DNA of 29,540 nt from Anaerolineae bacterium (GCA_028277515.1 JANQGC010000125.1:1-29540); one strand, 5' to 3'. Positions 7,726 to 14,986 are shown, counted from the stretch's first letter. The notes: a model not told the origin generated them from the letters alone. Made by a program: numbers and translations.

Positions 7726-8997
7726 CTAATGAATGATCTGGCCATCTTTGATCACGGTCTGCACCGGGTTCCAGCCCAAATAATAAGAAATATGCCGGTA
7801 ATCGGCCGTCTTCAATATCAATAAATCGGCCGTCTTTCCCACCGCAATCGATCCCACCTGACCGGCCATCCCCACAGCATGTGCCCCGTTAATCGTCCCC
7901 GCTGCCAACGTCTCTGCGGGCAGCAGGCCTTGGAAACGATTGGCAATGGCCATGACCAGCGGCATGCTGTAGCAGGGGGCCGACCCCGGATTGAGATCTG
8001 TGGCCAGGGCAACGGCCGCCCTGCTGTCGATCATTCCTCGCGCGTTGGCGAACTGCTGCTGGCTGAGATTGAAATTCACCGCCGGCAGAGGCACGGCAAC
8101 CGTCTGTGCTTTTGCCAGGGCTTTTATGCCATCCTGAGCAGTCACATCCAGGTGATCGACTGAAACAGCGTCCAAATCGAGCGCTATTTCCAACCCGCCC
8201 AGCTCATTGAACTGGTCGACATGGATCTTTAATTGGAAGCCCAGTTGCTTCGCCCGCGCCAAGACCTGGAAACTTTGCTCCACCGTAAAAGCGTGCTCCT
8301 CACAAAAGACATCACAAAAGATAGGAATATCCTCCCGGAAGAAAACCGACCCTTCATACCAGCGCCACACCTCAGGCAGCATGGCTTCAATGACCAACCG
8401 CACATAGCCGGCCGGATTTTCCTCAAATTCCGGCGGCACGGTATGCGCGCCTAGAAAAGTGGGCACGATCGTGCAGGGATGCTCAAGGGCTAACCGCTCA
8501 ATAACGCGCAGCATCTTCAATTCCGTAGGCAAGTCCAGGCCATATCCGGATTTAATCTCTACTGTTGTGCTGCCCAGGGCCAGCATCTCATCCAGGCGGT
8601 CTTTTGCTGCCAAAAACAACACATCCTCTTCCGTCTCACGCGTATGGGCCATTGTGCTCAAAATGCCCCCACCGGCCGCCATAATATCCATATAACTGGC
8701 CCCGCCGATGCGCATCTCAAATTCATTGACGCGGTCGCCGCCAAAAACCGTGTGCGTATGGGAGTCTACAAATCCCGGCACCACGGCGCGGCCGTGACAA
8801 TCAACGGTCTGTTCGGCCTTAAATTGGCCGGCTAATTCCTCCATCGACCCCACAGCGACGATCTTGCCGCGATCAACAACAATCGCCCCATTTTCAATGA
8901 TTTGCAATTCTCTCATTTGCGGACCACGAACAGGTTTCGTCGATCCCGGCGCCGACACAACCTGGCCGCAGTTTACCAATAGAAGTTCAATCGTCAT
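7726..8997 (-). CDS. hutI: Imidazolonepropionase
   Basis: A 423-aa amidohydrolase, normal length for HutI. It hydrolyses 4-imidazolone-5-propionate to N-formimino-L-glutamate, the third step of histidine degradation, in the cytoplasm. Visible features: the metal-binding H-x-H in VDSHTHTVFGGDR (H80, H82), the HutI-specific block GASYMDIMAAGGGILSTMA, EIKSGYGL, PTFLGAHTVPPEF, the histidine of IHVDQFNELGG, and the metal-site aspartate in ALATDLNPGSAPC. No hutH, hutU or hutG is next to it, so the rest of the pathway must be elsewhere. Its 5' side is a 273-base divergent region shared with the CPBP protease gene, containing a hairpin at 9080-9094 and the 92-bp repeat. Confidence 0.95.
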   Translation of the reverse strand: MTIELLLVNCGQVVSAPGSTKPVRGPQMRELQIIENGAIVVDRGKIVAVGSMEELAGQFKAEQTVDCHGRAVVPGFVDSHTHTVFGGDRVNEFEMRIGGASYMDIMAAGGGILSTMAHTRETEEDVLFLAAKDRLDEMLALGSTTVEIKSGYGLDLPTELKMLRVIERLALEHPCTIVPTFLGAHTVPPEFEENPAGYVRLVIEAMLPEVWRWYEGSVFFREDIPIFCDVFCEEHAFTVEQSFQVLARAKQLGFQLKIHVDQFNELGGLEIALDLDAVSVDHLDVTAQDGIKALAKAQTVAVPLPAVNFNLSQQQFANARGMIDSRAAVALATDLNPGSAPCYSMPLVMAIANRFQGLLPAETLAAGTINGAHAVGMAGQVGSIAVGKTADLLILKTADYRHISYYLGWNPVQTVIKDGQIIH

Positions 8998-9079
8998 TAC
9001 TTCTTTACTCCAACGACTTCAAGCGCAAAAACGATTTGCTTATTCTATCCCCAGGCCGCCAATAAACCAGCCTGACCGG

Positions 9080-9094
9080 ACGAAAACTTTTCGT
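9080..9094. repeat. Short perfect hairpin between divergent genes
   Basis: ACGAAAACTTTTCGT is a perfect inverted repeat with one central base, flanked by an outer CCTGA (9071-9075) and TCAGG (9098-9102). It lies 83 bases upstream of hutI and 176 bases upstream of the CPBP gene. It could be an operator; no function can be shown. Confidence 0.45.
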
Positions 9095-9114
9095 ATATCA
9101 GGATTAAATATTAT

Positions 9115-9206
9115 GTTACCTAAAATTTGACAACTTTTATTAAATAGTTTTCATCCATAAGTCAAGTTAAAAGTTATCAAATTTCTGTGTAAATGATTTT
9201 TGTAAC
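9115..9206 (+). repeat. 92-bp palindromic element, copy 1 (MITE-like or regulatory)
   Basis: The unit begins GTTAC and ends GTAAC. Inside are the arms AAATTTGACAACTTTT (9123-9138) and AAAAGTTATCAAATTT (9169-9184), which are reverse complements but for one base. A second unit of exactly 92 bp in the other orientation is at 19996-20087; by hand alignment 76 of 92 positions agree without gaps. In both places the unit points, same end forward, at the start of the following gene. The arms contain TTGACA, a -35-like hexamer. Confidence 0.8.
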
Positions 9207-9270
9207 TGCGTATAAAATATGTTATTATTTTAATAATTACCGAAAGGAATAATTGATCGAGAGGTGGAAA

Positions 9271-9984
9271 ATGAGCATAGAAAACCTTCAGGCCAGCAAA
9301 CAAATAATCCGCACCCACGTAGGCCTGGTATCACTCATGCTACTGTTGTTGATTGGCCCTCTGTTTGGCCCGATGACTACCATATTGGGCGACCGCTTCA
9401 GTATAGAAACGGCCGTCACCTGGCTGCTCATCTCCTTTCTGATCGGCTTTGCCATCATCCTGATCATTATCTTTAGATTTCAAGAGATGCAAGCGGAATC
9501 CTTCCGAGAGCAATTAGGTAAATTAGGATGGGGTCAGCCTTCTCGACTGGCGGCAAACATCGTTGCCGTGCTGCTTGGCCTGGCCTGGGGCGCATTATTC
9601 CTGACCAGCATCCTCCAGTTTCAGCCGGACACCAACCTGGCCCAGATCAACCTCTATCGCATCGTTGCCGCTCTCATGGCTTTCGTCGGCATCATAATGG
9701 AAGATTTAATCACCCGTGGCTACATTATGAACAGCCTGCGCCAGATCAACGTCCCCGCCTGGGGCCAGCTCTTATTTTCCGCCTTGCTCTTCGCCGTTTA
9801 CCATACCATCTGGTCATTCAACGCCCTGAGCTTTGTTTTTAGCCTTGTACTCGGCTTGATCCTCTCCGGCCTGTTTCTGTGGGGCAAACGCAGTCTGACC
9901 CCGGTCATCATCGCTCATGGCCTGAGCGTGCTCATCGCCGAACCGTTTTCCTCAATGCTAATTTTCATCGCTCCCACTGCCTGA
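9271..9984 (+). CDS. CPBP family intramembrane glutamic endopeptidase
   Basis: About 237 aa from the ATG at 9271, chosen because GAGAGGTGG (9259-9267) sits just before it; an in-frame TTG at 9253 would add six residues. It is a membrane protein with about six hydrophobic segments. The CPBP (Abi/CAAX protease) signatures are present in the C-terminal half: EDLITRG (E-D-x3-R), FAVYHT (F-x3-H) and a third motif with histidine in IIAHGLS. These glutamates and histidines form the intramembrane active site. Members process prenylated or bacteriocin peptides, give self-immunity, or act in stress signalling. The substrate here is unknown. Its 3' end overlaps by 27 bases, tail to tail, the PIN-domain gene of the foreign operon. 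Confidence 0.9.
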   Translation: MSIENLQASKQIIRTHVGLVSLMLLLLIGPLFGPMTTILGDRFSIETAVTWLLISFLIGFAIILIIIFRFQEMQAESFREQLGKLGWGQPSRLAANIVAVLLGLAWGALFLTSILQFQPDTNLAQINLYRIVAALMAFVGIIMEDLITRGYIMNSLRQINVPAWGQLLFSALLFAVYHTIWSFNALSFVFSLVLGLILSGLFLWGKRSLTPVIIAHGLSVLIAEPFSSMLIFIAPTA

Positions 9985-10536
9985 CGTACATGATTGCCAC
10001 CAAGAATAGAATTTATTCGTCCGGCTTAAAATATAATTTGCTTTATTCTCAATATCAATCAATGCTTTGCAAAGAAAATCAGGGTCTGGTTCTGCACTAT
10101 CATGCCATTGCTTCATTAATTCTGGTGTCGTAACAATTTGGATTTTAGGATAATGATTCTTAAATAATCGTGTGGCAAGACGATCATCAGTTGCCACTGC
10201 CCAATCACGGTGCAAAGCAATGGCCATCGTAGAAGCCTCGCCATTGTCCATTCTTTTTGATGCGAAATCCAAAAAGGATGTTTTTTCTTTCTCTGTCTCC
10301 AAATCAGCAACGCTAAGAAAACCTTCATTTATCATTGGCATTAAGTTAATTTTTTCTTTCTTAGTTGGAGATGCGCTTTTGGAAATAGAGAAAACTGTCA
10401 AAGCCTCTTCATTTAAACAATATGATGATATATATATCGACTTTCCTAACGAAGATAAAACTTTTTTCATCACCCCAGATGCATAAAGATTCATCACACA
10501 ACAAGTGTCCAATATTAAGCCATTGTGCTTTAACAC
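9958..10536 (-). CDS. PIN-domain ribonuclease-like protein (last gene of the QueC-like operon)
   Basis: A 192-aa protein starting with GTG at 10536, with GGAG nine bases before it. The start LILDTCCVMNLY places the first PIN acidic residue at D10, followed by a glutamate in LNEEAL (E43 or E44), DNGEAST (E100) and VATDDRLA (D117, D118). This is the expected acidic set for Mg2+-dependent cleavage of RNA in VapC-type and related PIN proteins. In the operon it follows the XRE-ImmA/IrrE gene by 22 bases, an arrangement in which PIN proteins are often toxins or effectors. The last dozen or so residues (CTSGSGSDEN) are read from the strand opposite the CPBP gene and may be an acquired tail. It is AT-rich compared with flanking genes. 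Confidence 0.8.
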   Translation of the reverse strand: MLKHNGLILDTCCVMNLYASGVMKKVLSSLGKSIYISSYCLNEEALTVFSISKSASPTKKEKINLMPMINEGFLSVADLETEKEKTSFLDFASKRMDNGEASTMAIALHRDWAVATDDRLATRLFKNHYPKIQIVTTPELMKQWHDSAEPDPDFLCKALIDIENKANYILSRTNKFYSWWQSCTSGSGSDEN

Positions 10537-10558
10537 GATAATTTGCTCCGAAGTTTAT

Positions 10559-11755
10559 CTAAGCTATGGCTGATTTTTCTAGATTAAGGCCAATAAGTTC
10601 TTCCTTATTTACATCACTGGCCTGTTCAGATAACCTTTGTAATATCCGGCGAGCATCCAGACGGTCTACTCTAAGAAATTCAGCGAACATCCCTTCACTA
10701 ATTTTGCCTTCCTCAAGTGCTTCCACAGCAAGGAATTGATAACGAACAGGCAGCAACTGACTTTGTTCGGGAATTGGTGAAAGACCTAATTCCATTTGAG
10801 CCTCTTTCACTTTGATCCCCCGATCTCTCAATCTTTCCCAAGTTCCACTTGGTGCAACTCCTAAATCTTCTAATCGACGAACAAGCGCTGATAAAGAAAC
10901 GCCATAATAATTGGCAAGCACACATAAATCACCAATGGTGGGCTTATTTTTGGTTTGTAACAAGTTATTGTAATGCTTGGTTATACCATTGGTAGGCATT
11001 AAAAAATATTTTGCAAAATAGTCAGCATATTGTTCTCTTTGATAGCTACTTTCATAGATAATAGCTGGCTGATAACGGTGAACTAAAAAATGTGCATACC
11101 CATGTGATAAAGACCACCGTCGCCTTTCTTCCGGATGATTTTGATTAACAGCCATGCATCCCCCAATTCCGTCATCGAAGTAGTACATTTCCGAAAAATT
11201 TGAATCCTTGAATCGCATATAAAAAATTCGTAACCCTACATCTTGTTCAAAAATCATTCGGAGAATTGGAAGAGGGCCATCCCCAAGGCCCAATCGATTT
11301 CTTTCCTGCATGGCTATAACTTCTGCAGCACGATCAGTACTTAGGCCGCCAAGCTCATAGATTGGCGGGTAATGACGTTTAAGAGGTGCTTCCATAATTC
11401 TCTCCAACTCTACGTAATCCCTGCATAACTCTTGGAACTCTTCTTGTGAAACAGATATTTGGCTATTATCAATATCTACCATTTGTGAAGGCCCCCGAAA
11501 TTGAATTTGAAAATCCTTAACTTTTGGTCTCGGACGAACGAAATCGCCAACTTGGCGTCCATAAGCTGCAGCTAATTGAATGAGCTCTTCAATTTTTATT
11601 CGACGCTTGCCTTGTTCGATAGCCGTCATTGTAGTGCGAGAAACACCTATGATATTAGCCGCGTCCTCTTGACGGAGTTGTCTTTGATTACGGGCTTGTT
11701 TAAGATTCCTGCCAAGATCTCTTGGATCTATTTGATTAAGCACATTTGGCGCCAT
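10559..11755 (-). CDS. XRE helix-turn-helix plus ImmA/IrrE (DUF955/COG2856) protein with a degenerate HExxH
   Basis: A 398-aa protein. Residues about 14-68 form an XRE-type helix-turn-helix (RQEDAANIIGVSRTTMTAIE). Residues about 130-300 are the ImmA/IrrE metalloprotease-like domain, including RRRWSLSHGYAHFLVHRYQP and EQYADYFAKYFLMP. In active members the zinc motif reads HExxH; here it is H218-G-Y-A-H222, so the catalytic glutamate is replaced by glycine, while both histidines and the likely third ligand E241 remain. It may bind metal without cleaving, or act only as a regulator. XRE-COG2856 proteins often control partner toxins. The start is firm: GGTGGAGG seven bases before the ATG, inside the end of the QueC-like gene, implying translational coupling. 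Confidence 0.88.
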   Translation of the reverse strand: MAPNVLNQIDPRDLGRNLKQARNQRQLRQEDAANIIGVSRTTMTAIEQGKRRIKIEELIQLAAAYGRQVGDFVRPRPKVKDFQIQFRGPSQMVDIDNSQISVSQEEFQELCRDYVELERIMEAPLKRHYPPIYELGGLSTDRAAEVIAMQERNRLGLGDGPLPILRMIFEQDVGLRIFYMRFKDSNFSEMYYFDDGIGGCMAVNQNHPEERRRWSLSHGYAHFLVHRYQPAIIYESSYQREQYADYFAKYFLMPTNGITKHYNNLLQTKNKPTIGDLCVLANYYGVSLSALVRRLEDLGVAPSGTWERLRDRGIKVKEAQMELGLSPIPEQSQLLPVRYQFLAVEALEEGKISEGMFAEFLRVDRLDARRILQRLSEQASDVNKEELIGLNLEKSAIA

Positions 11756-13155
11756 TTTCTTGCCTCCACCAAGCTATCACAATTTTTATTTTTTAGGCTT
11801 TGAAAAATAATAGATGAAGAATTATTCCATTCATTGACATATTTCCTATATAGTCTTAATATACTATTAATCACACAGCTTTCTTCGCATCTTTTACTGC
11901 CCGCCAAGGCAATAGCGGTCTCACGTAAATTATCTGGGTAATCGATACATAATTGAACCCAATCATCATCAGAATCCAAGCCTTTTTTTATCACTCTGAC
12001 CTGTTCATTCATTTTCCTCCAATATGCCAAATGACGACCTTCAGGATTTCGTCCATGTGGAACAAAATACTTTGTTCTATCAATAATATTGGCAGATACG
12101 AGAGATAAGCGACGCAATATGCATGAAGAACAATAACCACATTGAATATATTTTTCTCTATGAAGACGATCACAAGAAATAGTTTCGAAAACTGGTATTG
12201 GTTCTTCATGAAGTGAGGAACACATTTCGGCTTTCGTTAAAAATATAAATGGATTTACTATTGAAAACCCACAATTTATTATTTGATTAATATAATTTTC
12301 TATTTTCATCAATGATCTTGGATGTACAGCCCGTGAGTGATCACGCCCTACCCCACCCGGAAAAGCTAAATTGATGGCACCAATTCCATTTTCATAGATA
12401 TTTAGCCTATTTTTTTTATTAGCCATTGCAGCAACAATTCCGACTAATATGAAAACAAGCCCTCTTGCTCGATTAGTAGAATTTTTAAAATACCGCTTTC
12501 CATAATTAGCTTCAATTGGAACGTTTAGATAATGCAATCTTCCATTATTTTTTGACAACCAGTTAAGGGTATGAAAAACTTGTTTCTGTCGGCTTTGCAT
12601 GATTCGGTTACTACCGATTCCAACTAAAACAAAATGTTTTTCATAATTTTCAAGCATCCTTGATTTCAATCCAGCTAAAGAGTCGAGTCCACCACTCCAC
12701 AACGCATACTCGACTGGAAATTGATGTATTGGATTATCAATTAGCGTTAAATTTTTTCTTTCTGAATTACGTTTAACAGATTTTCGATTTACAAAATTAA
12801 ATTGCCAATTGTCTCTGGTATACCATGACAACAAATCACTCAATAACTCAATTTTATAATTAAAAATTTCTGGACATCTTAAAGGTAGACGAACATGAAT
12901 ATTATTTGATGTTTTCTTCCTTGGGGGAGTCAGCTTGTCAGTAAAATGAATTGCAACTGCCAAGTCTATTAAATCCGCTTGTAAGGCGGAAATTTTGGTC
13001 CCGCTATATATGCAAATAGCAGATTCATTGATTGAAATTCTAAACAGATCACTTGTTGATCGATTCGATTTTCTGATAGAAACACTACTATATCCATCAA
13101 CGATATCATCAAAAATAAAAGTATAGTCCGTAGGTGATTTATATTTCGTTACCAT
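11728..13155 (-). CDS. QueC-like PP-loop enzyme (QatC/Cap9-type 7-deazaguanine synthase homologue)
   Basis: A 475-aa protein, about twice the length of housekeeping QueC (around 220-230 aa). The PP-loop ATP-binding motif is S154-G-G-L-D-S159 in ALWSGGLDSLAGL. A zinc-type cysteine set follows: C328, C339, C342, C345 (C-x10-CGYC-x2-C), as in QueC. Between them, ENGIGAINLAFP (255-266) and an HP pair near residue 279 resemble the ENG...HP region of QatC-like proteins. Residues 1-140 form an extra N-terminal domain and 350-475 an extra C-terminal one. QueC makes preQ0 from carboxy-deazaguanine with ATP and ammonia; the defence relatives act in Qat and type IV CBASS. Neither queD/E/F nor the Qat/CBASS partners are nearby. 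The ATG overlaps the stop of the preceding gene (GCATGGTAA). Strongly AT-rich. Confidence 0.85.
   Translation of the reverse strand: MVTKYKSPTDYTFIFDDIVDGYSSVSIRKSNRSTSDLFRISINESAICIYSGTKISALQADLIDLAVAIHFTDKLTPPRKKTSNNIHVRLPLRCPEIFNYKIELLSDLLSWYTRDNWQFNFVNRKSVKRNSERKNLTLIDNPIHQFPVEYALWSGGLDSLAGLKSRMLENYEKHFVLVGIGSNRIMQSRQKQVFHTLNWLSKNNGRLHYLNVPIEANYGKRYFKNSTNRARGLVFILVGIVAAMANKKNRLNIYENGIGAINLAFPGGVGRDHSRAVHPRSLMKIENYINQIINCGFSIVNPFIFLTKAEMCSSLHEEPIPVFETISCDRLHREKYIQCGYCSSCILRRLSLVSANIIDRTKYFVPHGRNPEGRHLAYWRKMNEQVRVIKKGLDSDDDWVQLCIDYPDNLRETAIALAGSKRCEESCVINSILRLYRKYVNEWNNSSSIIFQSLKNKNCDSLVEARKWRQMCLIK
11763..11770 (-). promoter_or_regulatory. Strong ribosome site for the XRE-ImmA gene inside the QueC-like gene
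   Basis: Read on the minus strand the site is GGTGGAGG, seven bases before the ATG at 11755. It lies within the last codons of the upstream gene, whose stop is at 11728, so the two genes overlap by 28 bases. It decides the start and suggests more, or independent, translation of the regulator. Confidence 0.7.
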
Positions 13156-13757
13156 GCAGAGTCTTCTACCTTAAGAGGTGGCATTTTTTTTCGGATTGGT
13201 CTTCTTAATTTCGAAACATCTTGATGCTTGATTAATTGGTTTGTAAAAATATGAATCCCATTCTCTAAATGAGGACGAATCTCCGCCATCGTTATTTTAA
13301 TTTCAGGATAAGTAGCGTTCGCATGATGTTCTGGGGTGGCAGGAATCCTGGATTCGAAATCTTTATCAAAAATCATAGAAATATAATTCTCATACAAATT
13401 ACTTTCAATATCATCCATGGATTTCCCGTTTTCAATTTCAATCAAAAGCTTTTTTGCAGCAGACTTCATTAAGTCCCGACCTCTGGGACTGCTATTCATT
13501 TCAGGATTTATGCTTAATTTCTCGATTTGTTTGAAACATCCAGCTAGATCAAGATTATGTCTAAAGTTTAAAATTATGGATATGAAACGTTGTCCTAGTT
13601 TAATAGGACTATTACCGTATTCCTTTATCTGGCCTTTCAGAGGGCGCAACATTTCGTATCCAAGCTCTGCTGGTTCCCAATGCCCTTCGCACAATTGAAC
13701 ATAAACATTTTGAAAACGTCTATTAATATTTGGGTGGATAATGTCACCATCCGGCAT
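13149..13757 (-). CDS. Protein of unknown function, first gene of the QueC-like operon
   Basis: I do not recognise the family. I place the start at the ATG at 13757 (202 aa), with GAGG (13769-13766) eight bases upstream. A TTG at 13799 would give 216 aa but it overlaps the -10 box of the best promoter, so it would not be in that transcript. The protein is mixed alpha-helical with no signal peptide or membrane span. A mid-region (HGNSS-free, starting RGRDLMKSAAKKLLIEIENG) is helical and amphipathic; a later stretch has PATPEHHANATYPE; the C-terminus is basic (KLRRPIRKKMPPLK) and ends EDSAW. It overlaps the QueC-like gene by seven bases, so the two proteins are probably made together. By analogy with Qat and CBASS it could be the partner or substrate of the QueC-like enzyme; this is speculation. 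Confidence 0.7.
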   Translation of the reverse strand: MPDGDIIHPNINRRFQNVYVQLCEGHWEPAELGYEMLRPLKGQIKEYGNSPIKLGQRFISIILNFRHNLDLAGCFKQIEKLSINPEMNSSPRGRDLMKSAAKKLLIEIENGKSMDDIESNLYENYISMIFDKDFESRIPATPEHHANATYPEIKITMAEIRPHLENGIHIFTNQLIKHQDVSKLRRPIRKKMPPLKVEDSAW

Positions 13758-13798
13758 GAGCAATACCTCGTCTACCAATTCTTCTACTATTTTCAACA

Positions 13799-13828
13799 AT
13801 TATAGCCCATTATACCTGACATTGTCAA
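13799..13828 (-). promoter_or_regulatory. Near-consensus sigma-70-type promoter of the QueC-like operon
   Basis: On the minus strand TTGACA (13828-13823) is followed after 18 bases by TATAAT (13804-13799). Both boxes match the consensus exactly. A second TATAAT lies at 13814-13809 without a -35 box at proper distance. The predicted transcript start near 13792 fits the ATG at 13757 and excludes the TTG at 13799. Confidence 0.65.
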
Positions 13829-13863
13829 TGTATATGAGCTTAATGTTAGGAAAAATGTCAGGT
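13814..13863. promoter_or_regulatory. Repeated operator-like sites around the operon promoter
   Basis: Plus strand: ACCTGACATT (13814-13823) and AATGTCAGGT (13854-13863) form a perfect 10-bp inverted repeat 30 bases apart, and a third related site AATGTTAGG lies at 13842-13850. The proximal site is part of the dyad TGACATTGTCA (13817-13827), which covers the -35 box. Three sites around the promoter of an operon encoding an XRE protein suggest autorepression. Confidence 0.55.
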
Positions 13864-13884
13864 TTAGTTATGCCTAATCTAATT

Positions 13885-13911
13885 TTTGAATTGACATTTA
13901 AGTAATTCAAA
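13885..13911. repeat. Inverted repeat between galM and the QueC-like operon
   Basis: TTTGAATT (13885-13892) and AATTCAAA (13904-13911) are perfect reverse complements around 11 bases, 30 to 60 bases past the galM stop codon. It could weakly end galM transcription or be another operator. There is no clear T-run. Confidence 0.35.
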
Positions 13912-13942
13912 TAGTCAAAAAGATAAATCAAATTATCCAAGG

Positions 13943-14986
13943 TTATGAAAACTTATAAATAGTCTTCTGCCGGTAAACGTCCCCCGGCTCCAGCACCGTT
14001 GATGGAAACCCCGGTTTATTGGGCGAATCCGGATAATGTTGTGCTTCCAGGCAAAAGCCGGCCCGTTTTTGCAGAGGATTTCCCTCCCGGTCCGGATAGG
14101 TTTCATCCAGAAAATTGCCCGAATAAAAATGAATGTCCGGTTCAGTCGTATAGGTCTCCAGGACCCGGCCCGTCGTCTGCTCAACTACCCGCGCCGCCAG
14201 TCGCAACCGGCCGTCCGCCGGCAAAACAAACCCATAATCATAACCACCGGCCAGCTTCATTAGTTCATGATTGTCGTCCAGCATGTCACCAATGCGCCTG
14301 GAATGGGTGAAGTCCAAAGGCGTTCCGGCGACATCCCCCAATTTGCCGCCAGGAATCAAGTCACCATCACTGCAAATGAACTGCTGCGCCGGGATCATCA
14401 ATTCATGGTCGAGGATATTCGGGCTGCCGGACAAATTAAAATAGGTGTGATTGGTCAGATTGATCACCGTCTTTTTATCCGTCGTCGCCTGGTAGTCGAT
14501 GGTTAAGGCATTATCATTGTCCAGGGTATAAATCACCGCAACATCCAGCGTGCCCGGATAATTCTCCTCACCATCGGCGCTTTGATAGGTCAACCGCAGC
14601 CCGCTCTTGTCATTTTCTAAAAATGACTCCGCCGCCCACATGACCTTATCAAAACCCCTATCTCCACCGTGCAGATGGTGAGCGCCATGATTTTTGGCCA
14701 GTTCATATTCCTGGCCATTCAGACTGAAACGGCCGTTTTCGATGCGGTTGGCGAAACGGCCGACGATGCAGCCATAATAAGCGGTGTATGTTTCATATTG
14801 CGCCAGGTTATTAAACCCCAATGTCACTTCAGCCACATTCCCCTCCCGGTCAGGGGTTTTGATCGAAGTCACCGTCCCGCCATAATTCGTAATCTGCACC
14901 TCCATGCCTCGGTCATTGTCCAGCGTAAAAAGCTCGGCCGTTTCACCCGCGGCCGTTTTCCCAAAAAAGCGCTTTTCAACATTCAT
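13943..14986 (-). CDS. galM: Aldose 1-epimerase (galactose mutarotase)
   Basis: A 347-aa protein, the usual GalM length. It interconverts alpha and beta anomers of galactose, glucose and related aldoses. The active-site histidine is in NLTNHTYFNL (H180) and the catalytic glutamate in CLEAQHYPDSPN (E314). Other family blocks are NYGGTVTSIKTPDREG, GRFANRIENGRF and HHLHGGDRGFDK. It is divergent from the xylB-like kinase gene (about 220 bases between the two starts), so the pair may serve uptake of one pentose or hexose and share control. The 5' region holds a GCCGGCA/TGCCGGC palindrome. GC-rich, normal for this genome, in contrast to the operon beyond its 3' end. Confidence 0.9.
   Translation of the reverse strand: MNVEKRFFGKTAAGETAELFTLDNDRGMEVQITNYGGTVTSIKTPDREGNVAEVTLGFNNLAQYETYTAYYGCIVGRFANRIENGRFSLNGQEYELAKNHGAHHLHGGDRGFDKVMWAAESFLENDKSGLRLTYQSADGEENYPGTLDVAVIYTLDNDNALTIDYQATTDKKTVINLTNHTYFNLSGSPNILDHELMIPAQQFICSDGDLIPGGKLGDVAGTPLDFTHSRRIGDMLDDNHELMKLAGGYDYGFVLPADGRLRLAARVVEQTTGRVLETYTTEPDIHFYSGNFLDETYPDREGNPLQKRAGFCLEAQHYPDSPNKPGFPSTVLEPGDVYRQKTIYKFS

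Noticed and set aside
11728..13155. Housekeeping QueC of queuosine synthesis
   Set aside because: The protein is twice as long, has extra domains and an ENG...HP region, and no queD, queE or queF is adjacent, while regulator and nuclease genes are.
9958..13757. A complete Qat or type IV CBASS system
   Set aside because: Only the QueC-like member is recognisable; ATPase, TatD nuclease, CD-NTase and Cap10-like genes are all absent from the window.
13758..13799. TTG-started extension of the first gene of the QueC-like operon
   Set aside because: The TTG overlaps the -10 box of the best promoter and lacks a ribosome site, whereas the ATG at 13757 has GAGG at eight bases.
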